This document shows, one piece after another, positions 35,893 through 43,612 of a stretch of 64,000 bases of DNA; the stretch's first letter is position 1; the number at the start of each line of letters is the position of its first letter. Source of the stretch: Streptomyces roseicoloratus. Lineage in GTDB: Bacteria; Actinomycetota; Actinomycetes; Streptomycetales; Streptomycetaceae. The stretch is from positions 186,001-250,000 of the forward strand of contig NZ_SDOY01000118.1 of the NCBI RefSeq assembly GCF_004117935.1, given 5' to 3'. A program made the translations under genes and the position numbers. Below the pieces are notes generated by a model. The model was not told the DNA's origin. It saw only the letters and a program-made list of their open reading frames with translations, and ran no database searches.

Positions 35893-36459
35893 TCAGCGGC
35901 ACAGCCCCATGATGAGGTCGTCGAAGTCGGGGAACTCCTGTGTGGCCTCCGCGATGATCGCCGGTGCCGACGCCCGCTGGTCGGGAGCGTGCTCCTCCGC
36001 GATGGCCGCCAAGGCCTCGTTGACCCGCGGAGTCCAGTCGGGCTCGGGTGCGTAGAAGGCGGCCGCTTCCCACGGGCCGTAGCCGTCAGCCGGCAGCCAT
36101 AGGAAGGTGCCCAGGTCGCGGGCGACGACGCCGGTCTCTCCTTCGGAGCCCATGAAGACGACGGGCTGCTCTGCCAGGTCCCGGCTGGCACGGATGAGCC
36201 AGAAGGTCGCGTTCCCGCCCGTGCCGTCCTGGCCGAAGACGCGGAAATCATCGCCGGTCAGGTCGCTGTTGCCCGTCCATGCACGGAGCCAGTTCGTTGT
36301 CTCGTCGGCAGTCAGGAAGGACTCGTAGGGCTCGAAGTCGACGCCGTCCTCGCCTATGCAGTCGAGTCGGACCGCCATGGCAGCGGCGAGCGCAGCGGGA
36401 AACTCGCGGTCTTCGTTCCGGAGCAGGCGAACAGGTTGGTGACCGCCCGGGAGGCGCAC
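35893..36459 (-). CDS. SUKH/SMI1-KNR4-like protein
   Basis: About 188 residues. The stretch FGQDGTGGNATFWLIRASRD, then QPVVFMGSEGETGVVARDLG and FLWLPADGYGPWEAA, matches SMI1/KNR4 (SUKH)-type proteins, which act mostly as immunity proteins against polymorphic toxins. No toxin gene is beside it. The start is uncertain: GTG 36459 was taken, but starts at 36543 or at the internal Met (MAVRLDC) are possible. Codon choice is less extreme than in neighbours. It is divergent from the broken DUF6578 gene. Confidence 0.65.
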   Translation of the reverse strand: MRLPGGHQPVRLLRNEDREFPAALAAAMAVRLDCIGEDGVDFEPYESFLTADETTNWLRAWTGNSDLTGDDFRVFGQDGTGGNATFWLIRASRDLAEQPVVFMGSEGETGVVARDLGTFLWLPADGYGPWEAAAFYAPEPDWTPRVNEALAAIAEEHAPDQRASAPAIIAEATQEFPDFDDLIMGLCR

Positions 36460-36541
36460 GAAGTTTCCGGCGTCACCGACTGCGCACGCGGGCGTTCGTA
36501 GGAGCAGCCGTGAGCAGCCGCCCGCGGCGGACAATGGCGGC

Positions 36542-36890
36542 ATGACGTTGACGATTTGGGTCGATGACTGGCAGATGCAGTGCTGCGGGGAGAGCTTTGC
36601 GCCGGGGGATGTCGTCTCGTGGACGCTGCTGGAGGTCGATCCGGAGGACTACGCCGACGTCGTCGGTGGCGGACGGGCCGGAGGGGATCGATTTCCGCGA
36701 GGAGCACCACGGCCAGGGGGAGGGGCGCGCACCCACCTCGGTTGAGGTGGTGTCGATCGTCGCTTCGCGCCCCGTGACGACGCGGCAGGCGACCGCCAAG
36801 CGTCGCTGCGGGGGTCCCGGAAGGCCGCTCTCGTCGCGCGCGTCCGGCGGGCGTACTCCAGCGGTCAGGGCGTCCTGTGGAGGCGGCTGA
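36542..36890 (+). pseudogene. Frameshifted DUF6578 gene
   Basis: The ATG starts a clear DUF6578 N-terminus (MTLTIWVDDWQMQCCGESFA, WTLLEVDPEDYADVVG). The frame then loses similarity and stops at 36745. The missing middle (GPEGIDFREEHHGQGEG, EVVSIVA) reads in the +1 frame, and a later RRFAPRDDAAGD segment is back in the first frame. Two nearby indels, real or sequencing errors, explain this. Function of the family is unknown. Confidence 0.6.
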
Positions 36891-37019
36891 CGTCCGCGTG
36901 CCCGCGGCGCTGTGCGAGATTGGCCACGAGGCCGCGGTACCACCGGCCTGCGGTGGCTGCCGCAGGCCGGTGTACCGGCTGGTGGTCTGTGACGGGAACG
37001 ACACCAATGGAGGTGCGGT

Positions 37020-37487
37020 TTGGGTTACCCCTACCAACTGGACGGGGACATGCTGTGGGACGCGGGCTACCACAGCGGGCGGCTCTACCTCTCCCTCGTG
37101 CAGGGCGCGGCGGAGTGTCTGGAGCTGCCGACCGGCTTGACGCGCAACGACCGACTGGGCGGCTGTGACGTCGAGCTGCCGGTGTTCCGGGTATTCGTGG
37201 AGGGGCTGTACGAGTCGTACTCCCGGACCGACCACAATCCGGTACTGGACGGACTCTCGCGCGGCCTGCTGGTCACCTCGCTCGTTCTCCTGGACATGGC
37301 GGGATCTCCGATCCCGCTGAGCGCCGAGCACGAGGAGGCTCTGCGGGGCGAGATGGGCTCCTTCGGGCGCTCGATGGGGGCGGCGAATTGGAGGCTGTAC
37401 AGCGACGGCGTGCAGCAGCCCGGGCCATCGGCCTCGCCCCGCAGCGTCCTTCCGGGGACTCAGAGCGGTGGGGAACGACGTCGCTGA
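37020..37487 (+). CDS. DUF6086 family protein
   Basis: A 155-residue protein. The N-terminus GYPYQLDGDMLWDAGYHSGR and the core AECLELPTGL, FRVFVEGLYESYSRT match DUF6086, a family of small actinobacterial proteins seen near toxin-immunity genes. The start is TTG at 37020, 6 nt behind GGAGG. The C-terminal 30 residues are polar and probably disordered. The function is unknown. It is convergent with the DUF4365 gene. Confidence 0.7.
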   Translation: MGYPYQLDGDMLWDAGYHSGRLYLSLVQGAAECLELPTGLTRNDRLGGCDVELPVFRVFVEGLYESYSRTDHNPVLDGLSRGLLVTSLVLLDMAGSPIPLSAEHEEALRGEMGSFGRSMGAANWRLYSDGVQQPGPSASPRSVLPGTQSGGERRR

Positions 37488-37559
37488 TCGGTCCGGTGAG
37501 AGGCGCGTCCTCGAACGGAGCGACGGGGAGCGATCGCCGGCCCTGGCGCCGGTCCACGG

Positions 37560-38549
37560 TCACGTCGGGCGGTGGCGGGTGAAGGCTTGCTTGAAGCGTT
37601 CCGTGTGGAGGAGGCGGGTGCCGGCGTCGGTGAAGGGCATGTGGACCGGGCGGTCCTCCACCAGGTGGCGGCGGGGGCCCCGGCCGGGTGGGAAGAAGGC
37701 GGCGTCCAGGTCCGCGGCGGTCCTGACCAGGTCGCGGCCCTTGCGGGTCAGGGGTGCGAGGAAGACTCCGACCAGGCCGTCCTCCGTGCTGCGGCGCCAG
37801 TTGTCGAAGTCCAGCCGGACCAGGTCGTGTGCCACGAGGAAGGCGATGTAGCGGTCGAGGAACGCGTGGTCCTCCTGGCCCCAGGACAGGAAGCGGTCCT
37901 CGTGCTCCAGGAGCGCGTCCTTCGCTCCTCTGATCTCCAGGGCGAGGTCCATGCCGAAGTACAGGCAGTGGCCCAGGTCGGTCAGGCCGTGGAAGAACAG
38001 GTCGAAGAAGGACAGGCTCGTCACCTTCGCCCCGTTGGTCTCCGCCGCCATCCCGCGCATCAGGGCGGTCGGATCGAAACCATGGGCGGGGAGTTCGCCG
38101 TCGAGGCGGAGGATGTCCGACACCGCCGCCGGGGTGAGGCGTCGGGCCTCCGGGATCGCGATCCGGGGCGTCTCTCCGTACCGCAGGTGGTGCCGGGCGT
38201 CCGCCCAGACGGTCAGGTCCTCCTCCGGATGGTGCAGGACGACGATCACCGGCAGCGGGAACGACGCCCAGTAGTTCCTGTGCTTCGGCTCGGGGGAGAA
38301 GTGCACGCTGCCGTCGGACCGCGAGGAGAAGTACGACGCGCCGGACTTGATCTGCACGGCCACCAGCCGCCCCGTGGCCCTGCCCTCCGGGTCCACGTAC
38401 TCGATCTGGCCGTCGATGCCCACGTCGTGGGTCAGGGTCTCCCTCCACAGGCACCCGGCGTCGTTCACGACCTCTGCGACCTTGAGCACCCCCTTCCGCT
38501 CCGTGAAGGTGCTGGTCGACACCTTGGGGAAGTCGTCCTGTCGAGGCAC
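37560..38549 (-). CDS. DUF4365 protein, PD-(D/E)xK nuclease-like
   Basis: A 329-residue protein. The N-terminal DUF4365 domain shows a restriction-endonuclease-like core: HDVGIDGQIEYV (D46) followed by GRLVAVQIKSG (Q66-I-K68), the D...QxK catalytic arrangement, and a later VIVVLHHPEED strand. The remaining 200 residues are mixed alpha/beta with no recognised domain. GTG 38549 has GGAG 7 nt upstream. It is divergent, with 69 bp between starts, from a DUF4231/SLATT-like 2TM gene. Such pairings suggest a conflict or anti-phage role. This is inference. Confidence 0.72.
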   Translation of the reverse strand: MPRQDDFPKVSTSTFTERKGVLKVAEVVNDAGCLWRETLTHDVGIDGQIEYVDPEGRATGRLVAVQIKSGASYFSSRSDGSVHFSPEPKHRNYWASFPLPVIVVLHHPEEDLTVWADARHHLRYGETPRIAIPEARRLTPAAVSDILRLDGELPAHGFDPTALMRGMAAETNGAKVTSLSFFDLFFHGLTDLGHCLYFGMDLALEIRGAKDALLEHEDRFLSWGQEDHAFLDRYIAFLVAHDLVRLDFDNWRRSTEDGLVGVFLAPLTRKGRDLVRTAADLDAAFFPPGRGPRRHLVEDRPVHMPFTDAGTRLLHTERFKQAFTRHRPT

Positions 38550-38582
38550 TCGATGCTCCGCTGTTTCTGGCGACGTGACGGC

Positions 38583-38612
38583 TTGACGCGTTCGCTGCGC
38601 GGACGGTGTACT
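38583..38612 (+). promoter_or_regulatory. Predicted leaderless promoter of the DUF4231 gene
   Basis: TTGACG (38583-38588), 18-bp spacer, TGTACT (38607-38612). The expected transcript start is at the ATG (38619), and no ribosome site is present there. Confidence 0.45.
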
Positions 38613-38618
38613 CCGCGC

Positions 38619-39227
38619 ATGGAAGACGTGGGGGACGCGCCCGAAGTCCAGGCGCCCGGCAGCCGGATGACCGCGCAAACGTACCTCGACCAGAGGCTCG
38701 CCCAGTATCAGGAGTGGTACGACGCCAAGGCGACCAAGATGAAGGCCATGCACCTGCGGATGCGGACGGTCTCGGTGGTCGGGGGTGCGCTCGTGCCCGT
38801 ACTCGTGAACCTCGATCTCGCCTTCGCGCGGATCACCGCCACCGTGCTCAGCCTGGTCGTGGTCGCCTCGGTGTCGCTGGAGAGCGTCTACCGCTATCGC
38901 GAGCAGTGGAAGAACTACCGGTCCACCGAGCAACTCCTGGGCCACGAACGGGTCTACTTCTCCGCCCGCGTCGGCCCGTACCACGGCACGTCCGACCGTG
39001 ACGCTTTCACGACCCTCGTCGCCCGCGTCGAGAAGGCCATCGCCAGCGAGAACTCGGCGACGCTCAACGTCATGACCCTCGGCGGGCAGGTCAACGCCGA
39101 GCTGCAGCAGTACGGCATCCCCGTTCAGCGTCAGGAGGGGCTGGAGGGGCTGGAGGGGCCGGCGGGGCGGTCGGGACAGCAGGGGGAGGCCTCCGCCGGC
39201 GCGGCCCCGGCGGCCGTCGGGAAGTGA
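38619..39227 (+). CDS. DUF4231/SLATT-like two-TM protein
   Basis: A 202-residue protein. An N-terminal helix (YLDQRLAQYQEWYDAKATKM) is followed by two close membrane helices (VVGGALVPVLVNLDLAFA and ITATVLSLVVVASVSLESVY) and a C-terminal helical region (YREQWKNYRSTEQLLGHERV). This is the DUF4231/SLATT layout; SLATT proteins are proposed pore-forming effectors in nucleotide- or nuclease-linked conflict systems. The Gly-rich end is coded by GGAGGGGCT repeats. ATG 38619 fits a leaderless message; ATG 38667 is an alternative. Divergent from the DUF4365 gene. Confidence 0.72.
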   Translation: MEDVGDAPEVQAPGSRMTAQTYLDQRLAQYQEWYDAKATKMKAMHLRMRTVSVVGGALVPVLVNLDLAFARITATVLSLVVVASVSLESVYRYREQWKNYRSTEQLLGHERVYFSARVGPYHGTSDRDAFTTLVARVEKAIASENSATLNVMTLGGQVNAELQQYGIPVQRQEGLEGLEGPAGRSGQQGEASAGAAPAAVGK

Positions 39228-39270
39228 GCCGGCGCGGCGGTCCGTCGGGCGGACGGCAGAGGGGCATGGG

Positions 39271-39360
39271 GCAGAAGGGCGCGCGGGCGGGGGGCGCGCG
39301 GCAGACGGGCGCGCGGCAGACGGGCGCGGGGCAGAGAGGCGCGCGGGCGGGGGGCTCGCG
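39271..39360. repeat. Six 15-bp tandem repeats
   Basis: Six exact-length units alternating GCAGACGGGCGCGCG-like and GGCGGGGGGCGCGCG-like sequences, 43 bp after the DUF4231 stop and ending 28 bp before the GntR gene's stop. Confidence 0.85.
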
Positions 39361-39388
39361 GCCGTACGGTGCCGGGCCGCCGGTGTCC

Positions 39389-40153
39389 TCACGCGTCGAA
39401 GTCGTACTCCAGCACGTACGACGCCGAGTCCAGCGTCATCTCGTTGAGCTCCACCGCGACTCCCTGCTCCGTCACGGCCGTTCGGCCGATCAGGATCACC
39501 GGCGTGCCGAACTCCAGGGCCAGTCGGTCGGATTCCTCGGCCGTCGGCATCCGGGAGCGGATCTCCTCGCGGAAGTGCACGGGCCGCCGGCCCAGTTCGG
39601 CGAGGCGCGCGTACGTGCCGCCCGGGCCCGTGTCCGGTTCCATGATCGCGGTGCCCTCGACGAGCGCCGCCGGCAGGTACGAGACGGAGAGCAGCACCGG
39701 CCGGTCGTCGAGCACGAAGCGGCGGCTGCGGACGCACACCGGCTCGTCCGGGCACGACAGACCGAGGACCCGCGCCACCCGTGCCCCCGCCGGGGCGGTG
39801 GTCACCTCGATCTGGTCGACCACCAGCGCGCGGTCCTCCGCCACGTCCGCCGACCAGACCGAGCGACCGCTGCCCCAGTGGCCGTGGGCGAGCCGCGGGA
39901 TGCCACGACGCCGCAGCGGGCGGAAGGAGCGGACGAAGACCCCGGCGCCCTTGCGCGCCTCGGCGAGTCCCTCGTTGCGCAGGACGGACAGGGCCTGGCG
40001 GGCGGTCATCCGGGCCACGTCGTAGGTCGACATCAGGTCGTTCTCGCCGGGGAGCCGGTCGCCCGGCGCGAAGGTGCCCGCCTGGATCGCGGTTCTCAAC
40101 TCGTCGGCGATCCGCTGGTACTTGGGCCGACGACCGCTGTCCGGGTCAGTCAT
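39389..40153 (-). CDS. GntR-family (HutC/UTRA) transcriptional regulator
   Basis: A 254-residue regulator. The winged helix covers YQRIADELRTAIQAGTFAPG to MTARQALSVLRNEGLAEARK. The UTRA effector domain follows with VRSRRFVLDDRPVLLSVSYL and RTAVTEQGVAVELNEMTLD. HutC-type members respond to small sugars or metabolites. A perfect CATCTCTAGAGATG dyad 105 bp upstream is a candidate autoregulatory site. No obvious metabolic target sits beside it; the 74-residue protein gene downstream of the dyad is the nearest. Confidence 0.88.
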   Translation of the reverse strand: MTDPDSGRRPKYQRIADELRTAIQAGTFAPGDRLPGENDLMSTYDVARMTARQALSVLRNEGLAEARKGAGVFVRSFRPLRRRGIPRLAHGHWGSGRSVWSADVAEDRALVVDQIEVTTAPAGARVARVLGLSCPDEPVCVRSRRFVLDDRPVLLSVSYLPAALVEGTAIMEPDTGPGGTYARLAELGRRPVHFREEIRSRMPTAEESDRLALEFGTPVILIGRTAVTEQGVAVELNEMTLDSASYVLEYDFDA

Positions 40154-40454
40154 GAGTGGACCACTCCCTTCGTTCTGCGGGACACCCTACGGCGCGCCCC
40201 GAGGAGGCGAAGGACACCGGTGGGCCGTCCCGCGCGGGCGATCCATCCTTCGGGGGACATCTCTAGAGATGCGTTGACAGAGAGCGATCCCCAGGCTTCG
40301 CTGGGTGTATCCAGGTGCATCCAGGCGTATCCGTCGCCGTCCGATCCCCGGTCCGGTCGTACGGAGTCTCCTCTCCGGTCCGGTCGCACGGATCCGGTGA
40401 CGGAACGGACGGATGGGCCGATGGACGGAGGGACCGATGGACGGAGGGACGCGC
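40154..40454. other. Intergenic region with operator-like dyad and short repeats
   Basis: 301 bp between the divergent GntR and 74-residue protein genes. It contains the dyad at 40258-40271, a TTGACA at 40274, GGTCCGGTCG repeats (40351-40390) and two GATGGACGGAGGGACC-type units (40420-40452). No gene seen. Confidence 0.6.
40258..40271. promoter_or_regulatory. Probable GntR operator
   Basis: A perfect 14-bp palindrome CATCTCTAGAGATG, followed 2 bp later by TTGACA (40274-40279), a -35-like hexamer. Position between the GntR gene and a divergent gene fits repression. Confidence 0.5.
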
Positions 40455-40679
40455 GTGCAATCAGTGCCCGAGAAGGGTGACCTCGTCCGCGATGCCGCCA
40501 CCGGACAGGTCGGCTTCTACGTCGCGAGCGTCGCCGGGCGGTTCCGCATCCGGTGCGTCAACGGCGGCGGCGAGTGGGAGGCCGACCCCGCCGACGTCCA
40601 GCTCGCCACGCCCCTGCGGGAGCTGCGCGCCCGAGCCGCGGAGATCAACGCGCGCAGTCGCCGGGGGCTGGGCACCTGA
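40455..40679 (+). CDS. Small conserved hypothetical protein
   Basis: A 74-residue protein with QSVPEKGDLVRDAATGQVGF, RFRIRCVNGGGEWEADPADV and a helical LRARAAEINARSRRG end. Similar short proteins occur widely in Streptomyces; the function is unknown. The SH3-like beta pattern is suggestive only. GTG 40455 follows GGAGGG by 6 nt, decisive over the in-frame ATG 40437. Confidence 0.7.
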   Translation: MQSVPEKGDLVRDAATGQVGFYVASVAGRFRIRCVNGGGEWEADPADVQLATPLRELRARAAEINARSRRGLGT

Positions 40680-40784
40680 GGCGGCCGGGGCCGCCGGGCC
40701 CCGCCTCGTCGCAGCCCGGGCCCGCCGCGGTGGCCCGTGTCCCGGTAGACCTCCGTTGTCAGTGGGGCGCGTCACACTGGAGGC

Positions 40785-41048
40785 ATGTGCCGCAGCATCA
40801 AGACCCTTCGCCCGCCCGCCCTGCCCCACGAGGCCACCGGCGACGACATCCATGCCGCCGCGTTGCAGTTCGTCCGCAAGGTCTCCGGGTTCCGCGCGCC
40901 CGCCGCCCACAACCGCGAGGTGTTCGACCGCGCCGTGGAAGAGGTGGCCGCCGCCACCGCACGGCTCCTCGCCGACCTGGAGATCCGCGGGTCGCACCCC
41001 GTCAGGACGCCGGAGCGGGAGCCGGAGCCGCAGCCGGACGCCGTATGA
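40785..41048 (+). CDS. DUF2277 family protein
   Basis: An 87-residue protein with the family N-terminus MCRSIKTLRPPA, then DIHAAALQFVRKVSGFRAP and a helical AVEEVAAATARLL. Its last 47 bp overlap the 3' end of the DedA gene on the other strand. The function is unknown. Confidence 0.85.
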   Translation: MCRSIKTLRPPALPHEATGDDIHAAALQFVRKVSGFRAPAAHNREVFDRAVEEVAAATARLLADLEIRGSHPVRTPEREPEPQPDAV

Positions 41049-41703
41049 CCCAGGCCGCCAGCGAGCCCGCCAGGAAGAGCGCCAGCACCGGGACGCAGGC
41101 GCCCAGCCAGGTCGCGCCCAGCCATCGGCCGCCGAGCCAGCCGAGCCCCACGCCGTACGTCGCCCACACCACCGCCGCCAGCGCCGACCACGGCAGGAAG
41201 TCCCGCAGCCGGCGCCCGGTCGCACCCGCGCCGAGCGAGACGACGGAGCGCCCGGCGGGCGCGAAGCGGGCGAGCACGACGAGCAGTCCGCCGCCGCGCG
41301 CCAGGGTCTCGCCGAGACGTTCCTGCGCCGCGTTCAGGCGGCGCGAGCGGGCCACGGCGTGCCCGAACCGGGTCCCGCCGCGCCGGGCCAGGTGGTACGC
41401 GGCCAGGTCGCCGAGCATCGAGGCGGTGGCGGCGCAGAGCAGCAGCGGCACCAGGGCCGGGGCGTACGCGGCGGCCTCGGCACCGGCCGCGCCGGCCGTA
41501 CCGACGGCGCCGGCGGCGTCCGCCGCACCCGTCGCGCCCGCCGCCGTGGCCGAGGCGGCGGTGGCGGCCGTGACCACCAGGATGCCGCTCGGCAGCACCG
41601 GCAGGAAGACGTCGAGAAGGATCGACGTCATCACCGCCGCGTAGATCCACGGGCCCGCGGTCAGCGACTGCAGTGACCACCCCGTGCTGTCGAGCACGTT
41701 CAC
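41002..41703 (-). CDS. DedA-family membrane protein
   Basis: A 233-residue protein with about five hydrophobic segments. DedA features are LLDVFLPVLPSGILVV near the N-terminus, the re-entrant GDLAAYHLARRGG motif, and FARFAPAGRSVVSLGAGATG-like text (VLARFAPAGRSVVSLGAG) with conserved Arg. DedA proteins scramble or flip undecaprenyl phosphate and other lipids. An Ala/Gly-rich loop (about 45-75) is longer than usual. GTG 41703 was chosen from homologous N-termini. Its tail overlaps DUF2277 convergently. Confidence 0.85.
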   Translation of the reverse strand: MNVLDSTGWSLQSLTAGPWIYAAVMTSILLDVFLPVLPSGILVVTAATAASATAAGATGAADAAGAVGTAGAAGAEAAAYAPALVPLLLCAATASMLGDLAAYHLARRGGTRFGHAVARSRRLNAAQERLGETLARGGGLLVVLARFAPAGRSVVSLGAGATGRRLRDFLPWSALAAVVWATYGVGLGWLGGRWLGATWLGACVPVLALFLAGSLAAWVIRRPAAAPAPAPAS

Positions 41704-41740
41704 GGGGCCAGAGCCTACGCGGCGCCCCGGGCCCGGACGC

Positions 41741-41784
41741 CGACAGGGGCCGGAAACCGCCCTCGCGGTCTCCGGCCCCTGTCG
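41741..41784 (-). terminator. Terminator after DoxX gene
   Basis: A perfect 14-bp outer stem (CGACAGGGGCCGGA and complement) plus inner ACCGC/GCGGT, between DoxX and DedA genes on the minus strand. Confidence 0.8.
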
Positions 41785-41936
41785 ACGAACGGTGCCCGGC
41801 GGGCCAGCCGCGTACGCACGGACCCGCGCCTCCGGCGGACCTGCCGCGCGACTCCGGCGGGACCTGCCGCGTGCGCAGGATGCGCGACGTCCGGCGGATC
41901 CGTGCGTCACTTCGGCCCGGTCCGTCTGCTCGCCGC

Positions 41937-42410
41937 TTACGCGGCGACCGTCGTCGCCCGCTTCTCCTCCGGGCTTCCCGAGCCCTCCGCGGCCGTGCCG
42001 CGTGCCCCGAAGAGGGCCCCGAGCGCCAGCGCACCCGGGCCGGTGAAGACGAGCAGCACGAAGGCCCAGGCGAACAGGGCCGCCGACTCGCCGCCGTTCT
42101 GGAGCGGGAACAGGGCCTGGGACTGGTGGACGTCGAAGTACGCGTACGCCATCGAGCCCGAGGCGAGGAACGCCGCGCCGCGCGTACACAGGCCCAGCAG
42201 GACCAGGCCGCCCGCGACGAGCTGGATCACCGCCGCGTACCAGCCGGGCCAGGTGCCGCCCGGGATCGTGCCGCCGCTGCCGCCGGCGCCGCCGAGCCAT
42301 CCGAAGAGGGAGGCGGCGCCGTGGCAGGCGAAGAGCAGGCCGACGACGATGCGGAAGAGGCCGAGCGCGTAGGGCTGAGCCTGGTTCAGACGGCTCGCAA
42401 GCGCGTTCAT
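41937..42410 (-). CDS. DoxX-family membrane protein
   Basis: A 157-residue protein with four membrane segments. The DoxX start LGLFRIVVGLLFACHGAASL and the DVHQSQALFPLQNGGESAAL loop are typical. DoxX proteins take part in membrane-associated redox or detoxification complexes; the role here is unknown. Its upstream region has an iron-box-like dyad and a plausible promoter (TTGCAA, 18 bp, TAACCT on the minus strand). Confidence 0.85.
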   Translation of the reverse strand: MNALASRLNQAQPYALGLFRIVVGLLFACHGAASLFGWLGGAGGSGGTIPGGTWPGWYAAVIQLVAGGLVLLGLCTRGAAFLASGSMAYAYFDVHQSQALFPLQNGGESAALFAWAFVLLVFTGPGALALGALFGARGTAAEGSGSPEEKRATTVAA

Positions 42411-42476
42411 GGAGGTGGACTCCTTCGGTCTGGCTGCGCCGGAGGCGCGGGCCGTGGGGGACGGGAACCGAGGACC

Positions 42477-42495
42477 TCAGGTTAGGCACCCCTCA
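42477..42495. promoter_or_regulatory. Candidate DmdR/IdeR iron box
   Basis: TCAGGTTAGGCACCCCTCA matches the 19-bp consensus TTAGGTTAGGCTAACCTAA at 14 positions and overlaps the predicted -10 of the DoxX promoter. The right half is weak. Confidence 0.35.
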
Positions 42496-42633
42496 CTATT
42501 GCTTGCAAGTTCAACAAATAGGTGTCGGGGCCATCGACCGCGCGTCAGCACTGATTGACGCTGCGTCAATGGCCGTCGCGTCCCGCGTCGATGGCTGTCG
42601 CGCCCTCCCGTCCCCGCGGCCGCCGATCCCGCG

Positions 42634-43284
42634 TCAGCAACCGTTCAGGGTCGACTGCAGGGCGCTCTTCTCCGTCGAGTCGACGCTGAGGCCGTAGTGG
42701 TACTTCACCTGCACCCACATCCGGGCGTACGTGCAGCGGTACGACGCGCGCGGAGGCATCCACTCGCCCGGATCCTGGTCGCCCTTCGACTGGTTGACGT
42801 TGTCCGTGACCGCGATGAGCTGCGGGCGCGTCAGGTCGTTGGCGAAGCCCTGGCGCTTGCTGGTGGTCCAGGAGTTGGCGCCCGAACGCCAGGCCTCGGC
42901 GAGCGGGACCACGTGGTCGATGTCCAGGTCGGAGGCCGCGGTCCAGGTGGCCCCGTCGTATGCGGAGTACCAGCTGCCGCTCACCGCCGCACAGCTGGAG
43001 TCCTGGACGACGTTCACGCCGTCGCGCTCGAGGACCACCTCGCGGGTGTTGCAGGCGCCGGACTGGGTGATCCAGTGGGGGAACAGGTCCCGGCTGTAGC
43101 CGCTGGAGGAACCTTCCGCCTTCACGGTGAGCGAGGCGAGGTACGTACGGGCGGTGGAGGCGCTGACCGGTGTGGGCGGAGCGGCCTGTGCCGCCGGGGC
43201 GGTCGCGAGCAGGCCGGTCGCGGCCAGGGCGGCCGAGGCGGCGAGTGCCGCTGTGTGACGCGCGTAGATGCGGACGCTGGACAT
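42634..43284 (-). CDS. Secreted HNH/GmrSD-type nuclease
   Basis: A 216-residue exported protein. A signal peptide (LAASAALAATGLLATAPAAQA) precedes a DUF1524/HNH nuclease-like domain: ASDLDIDHVVPLAEAWRSGA supplies the D-H pair, and RPQLIAVTDNVNQSKGDQDP with EWMPP completes the His-Asn-metal arrangement. Family members are secreted nucleases common in Streptomyces. Four cysteines could form disulfides outside the cell. The ATG follows GGGAG. Confidence 0.88.
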   Translation of the reverse strand: MSSVRIYARHTAALAASAALAATGLLATAPAAQAAPPTPVSASTARTYLASLTVKAEGSSSGYSRDLFPHWITQSGACNTREVVLERDGVNVVQDSSCAAVSGSWYSAYDGATWTAASDLDIDHVVPLAEAWRSGANSWTTSKRQGFANDLTRPQLIAVTDNVNQSKGDQDPGEWMPPRASYRCTYARMWVQVKYHYGLSVDSTEKSALQSTLNGC

Positions 43285-43612
43285 GCGAACTCCCTTGATG
43301 TGGGGGGACCTTGACCGGATCCGTCTCCCGGGGTCGGACCCTGGGGGACGGCCGGCCCGGTCATCGTGGCGGCGCCTGGTTTCCGTGAGGGGTGCGCCAG
43401 GTAACAGGGTGGCGACATGCTCACGTCACATCAAGGGGTGTGAAGTGCCCGGAATGTAGGGGAGTTGGGGGCGTTCCAAGGGGGTGCGGGCGCGGGGAGC
43501 GCTGCGCCGCGCCGTCGTGCGGGTGGGTGCGCGGTGCGCCCGGGTGCGCGAACGACTCCGCGGCGGCGCGTCACGGTAGACGCGTCGCCGCGGAGTCGGA
43601 GCGGGGGTCTTC
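43285..43612. other. Intergenic region
   Basis: 328 bp between two minus-strand genes. It holds the HNH gene's upstream region. A GC-rich segment near 43490-43600 has a CGCGGCGGCG/CGCCGCGGAG arm pair that may terminate transcription around 43555-43605. Nothing else is recognised. Confidence 0.4.

Noticed and set aside
40274..40311. Full promoter from TTGACA at 40274
   Set aside because: No acceptable -10 lies 16-19 bp downstream; TGTATC is about 26 bp away, so only the -35-like hexamer is noted.
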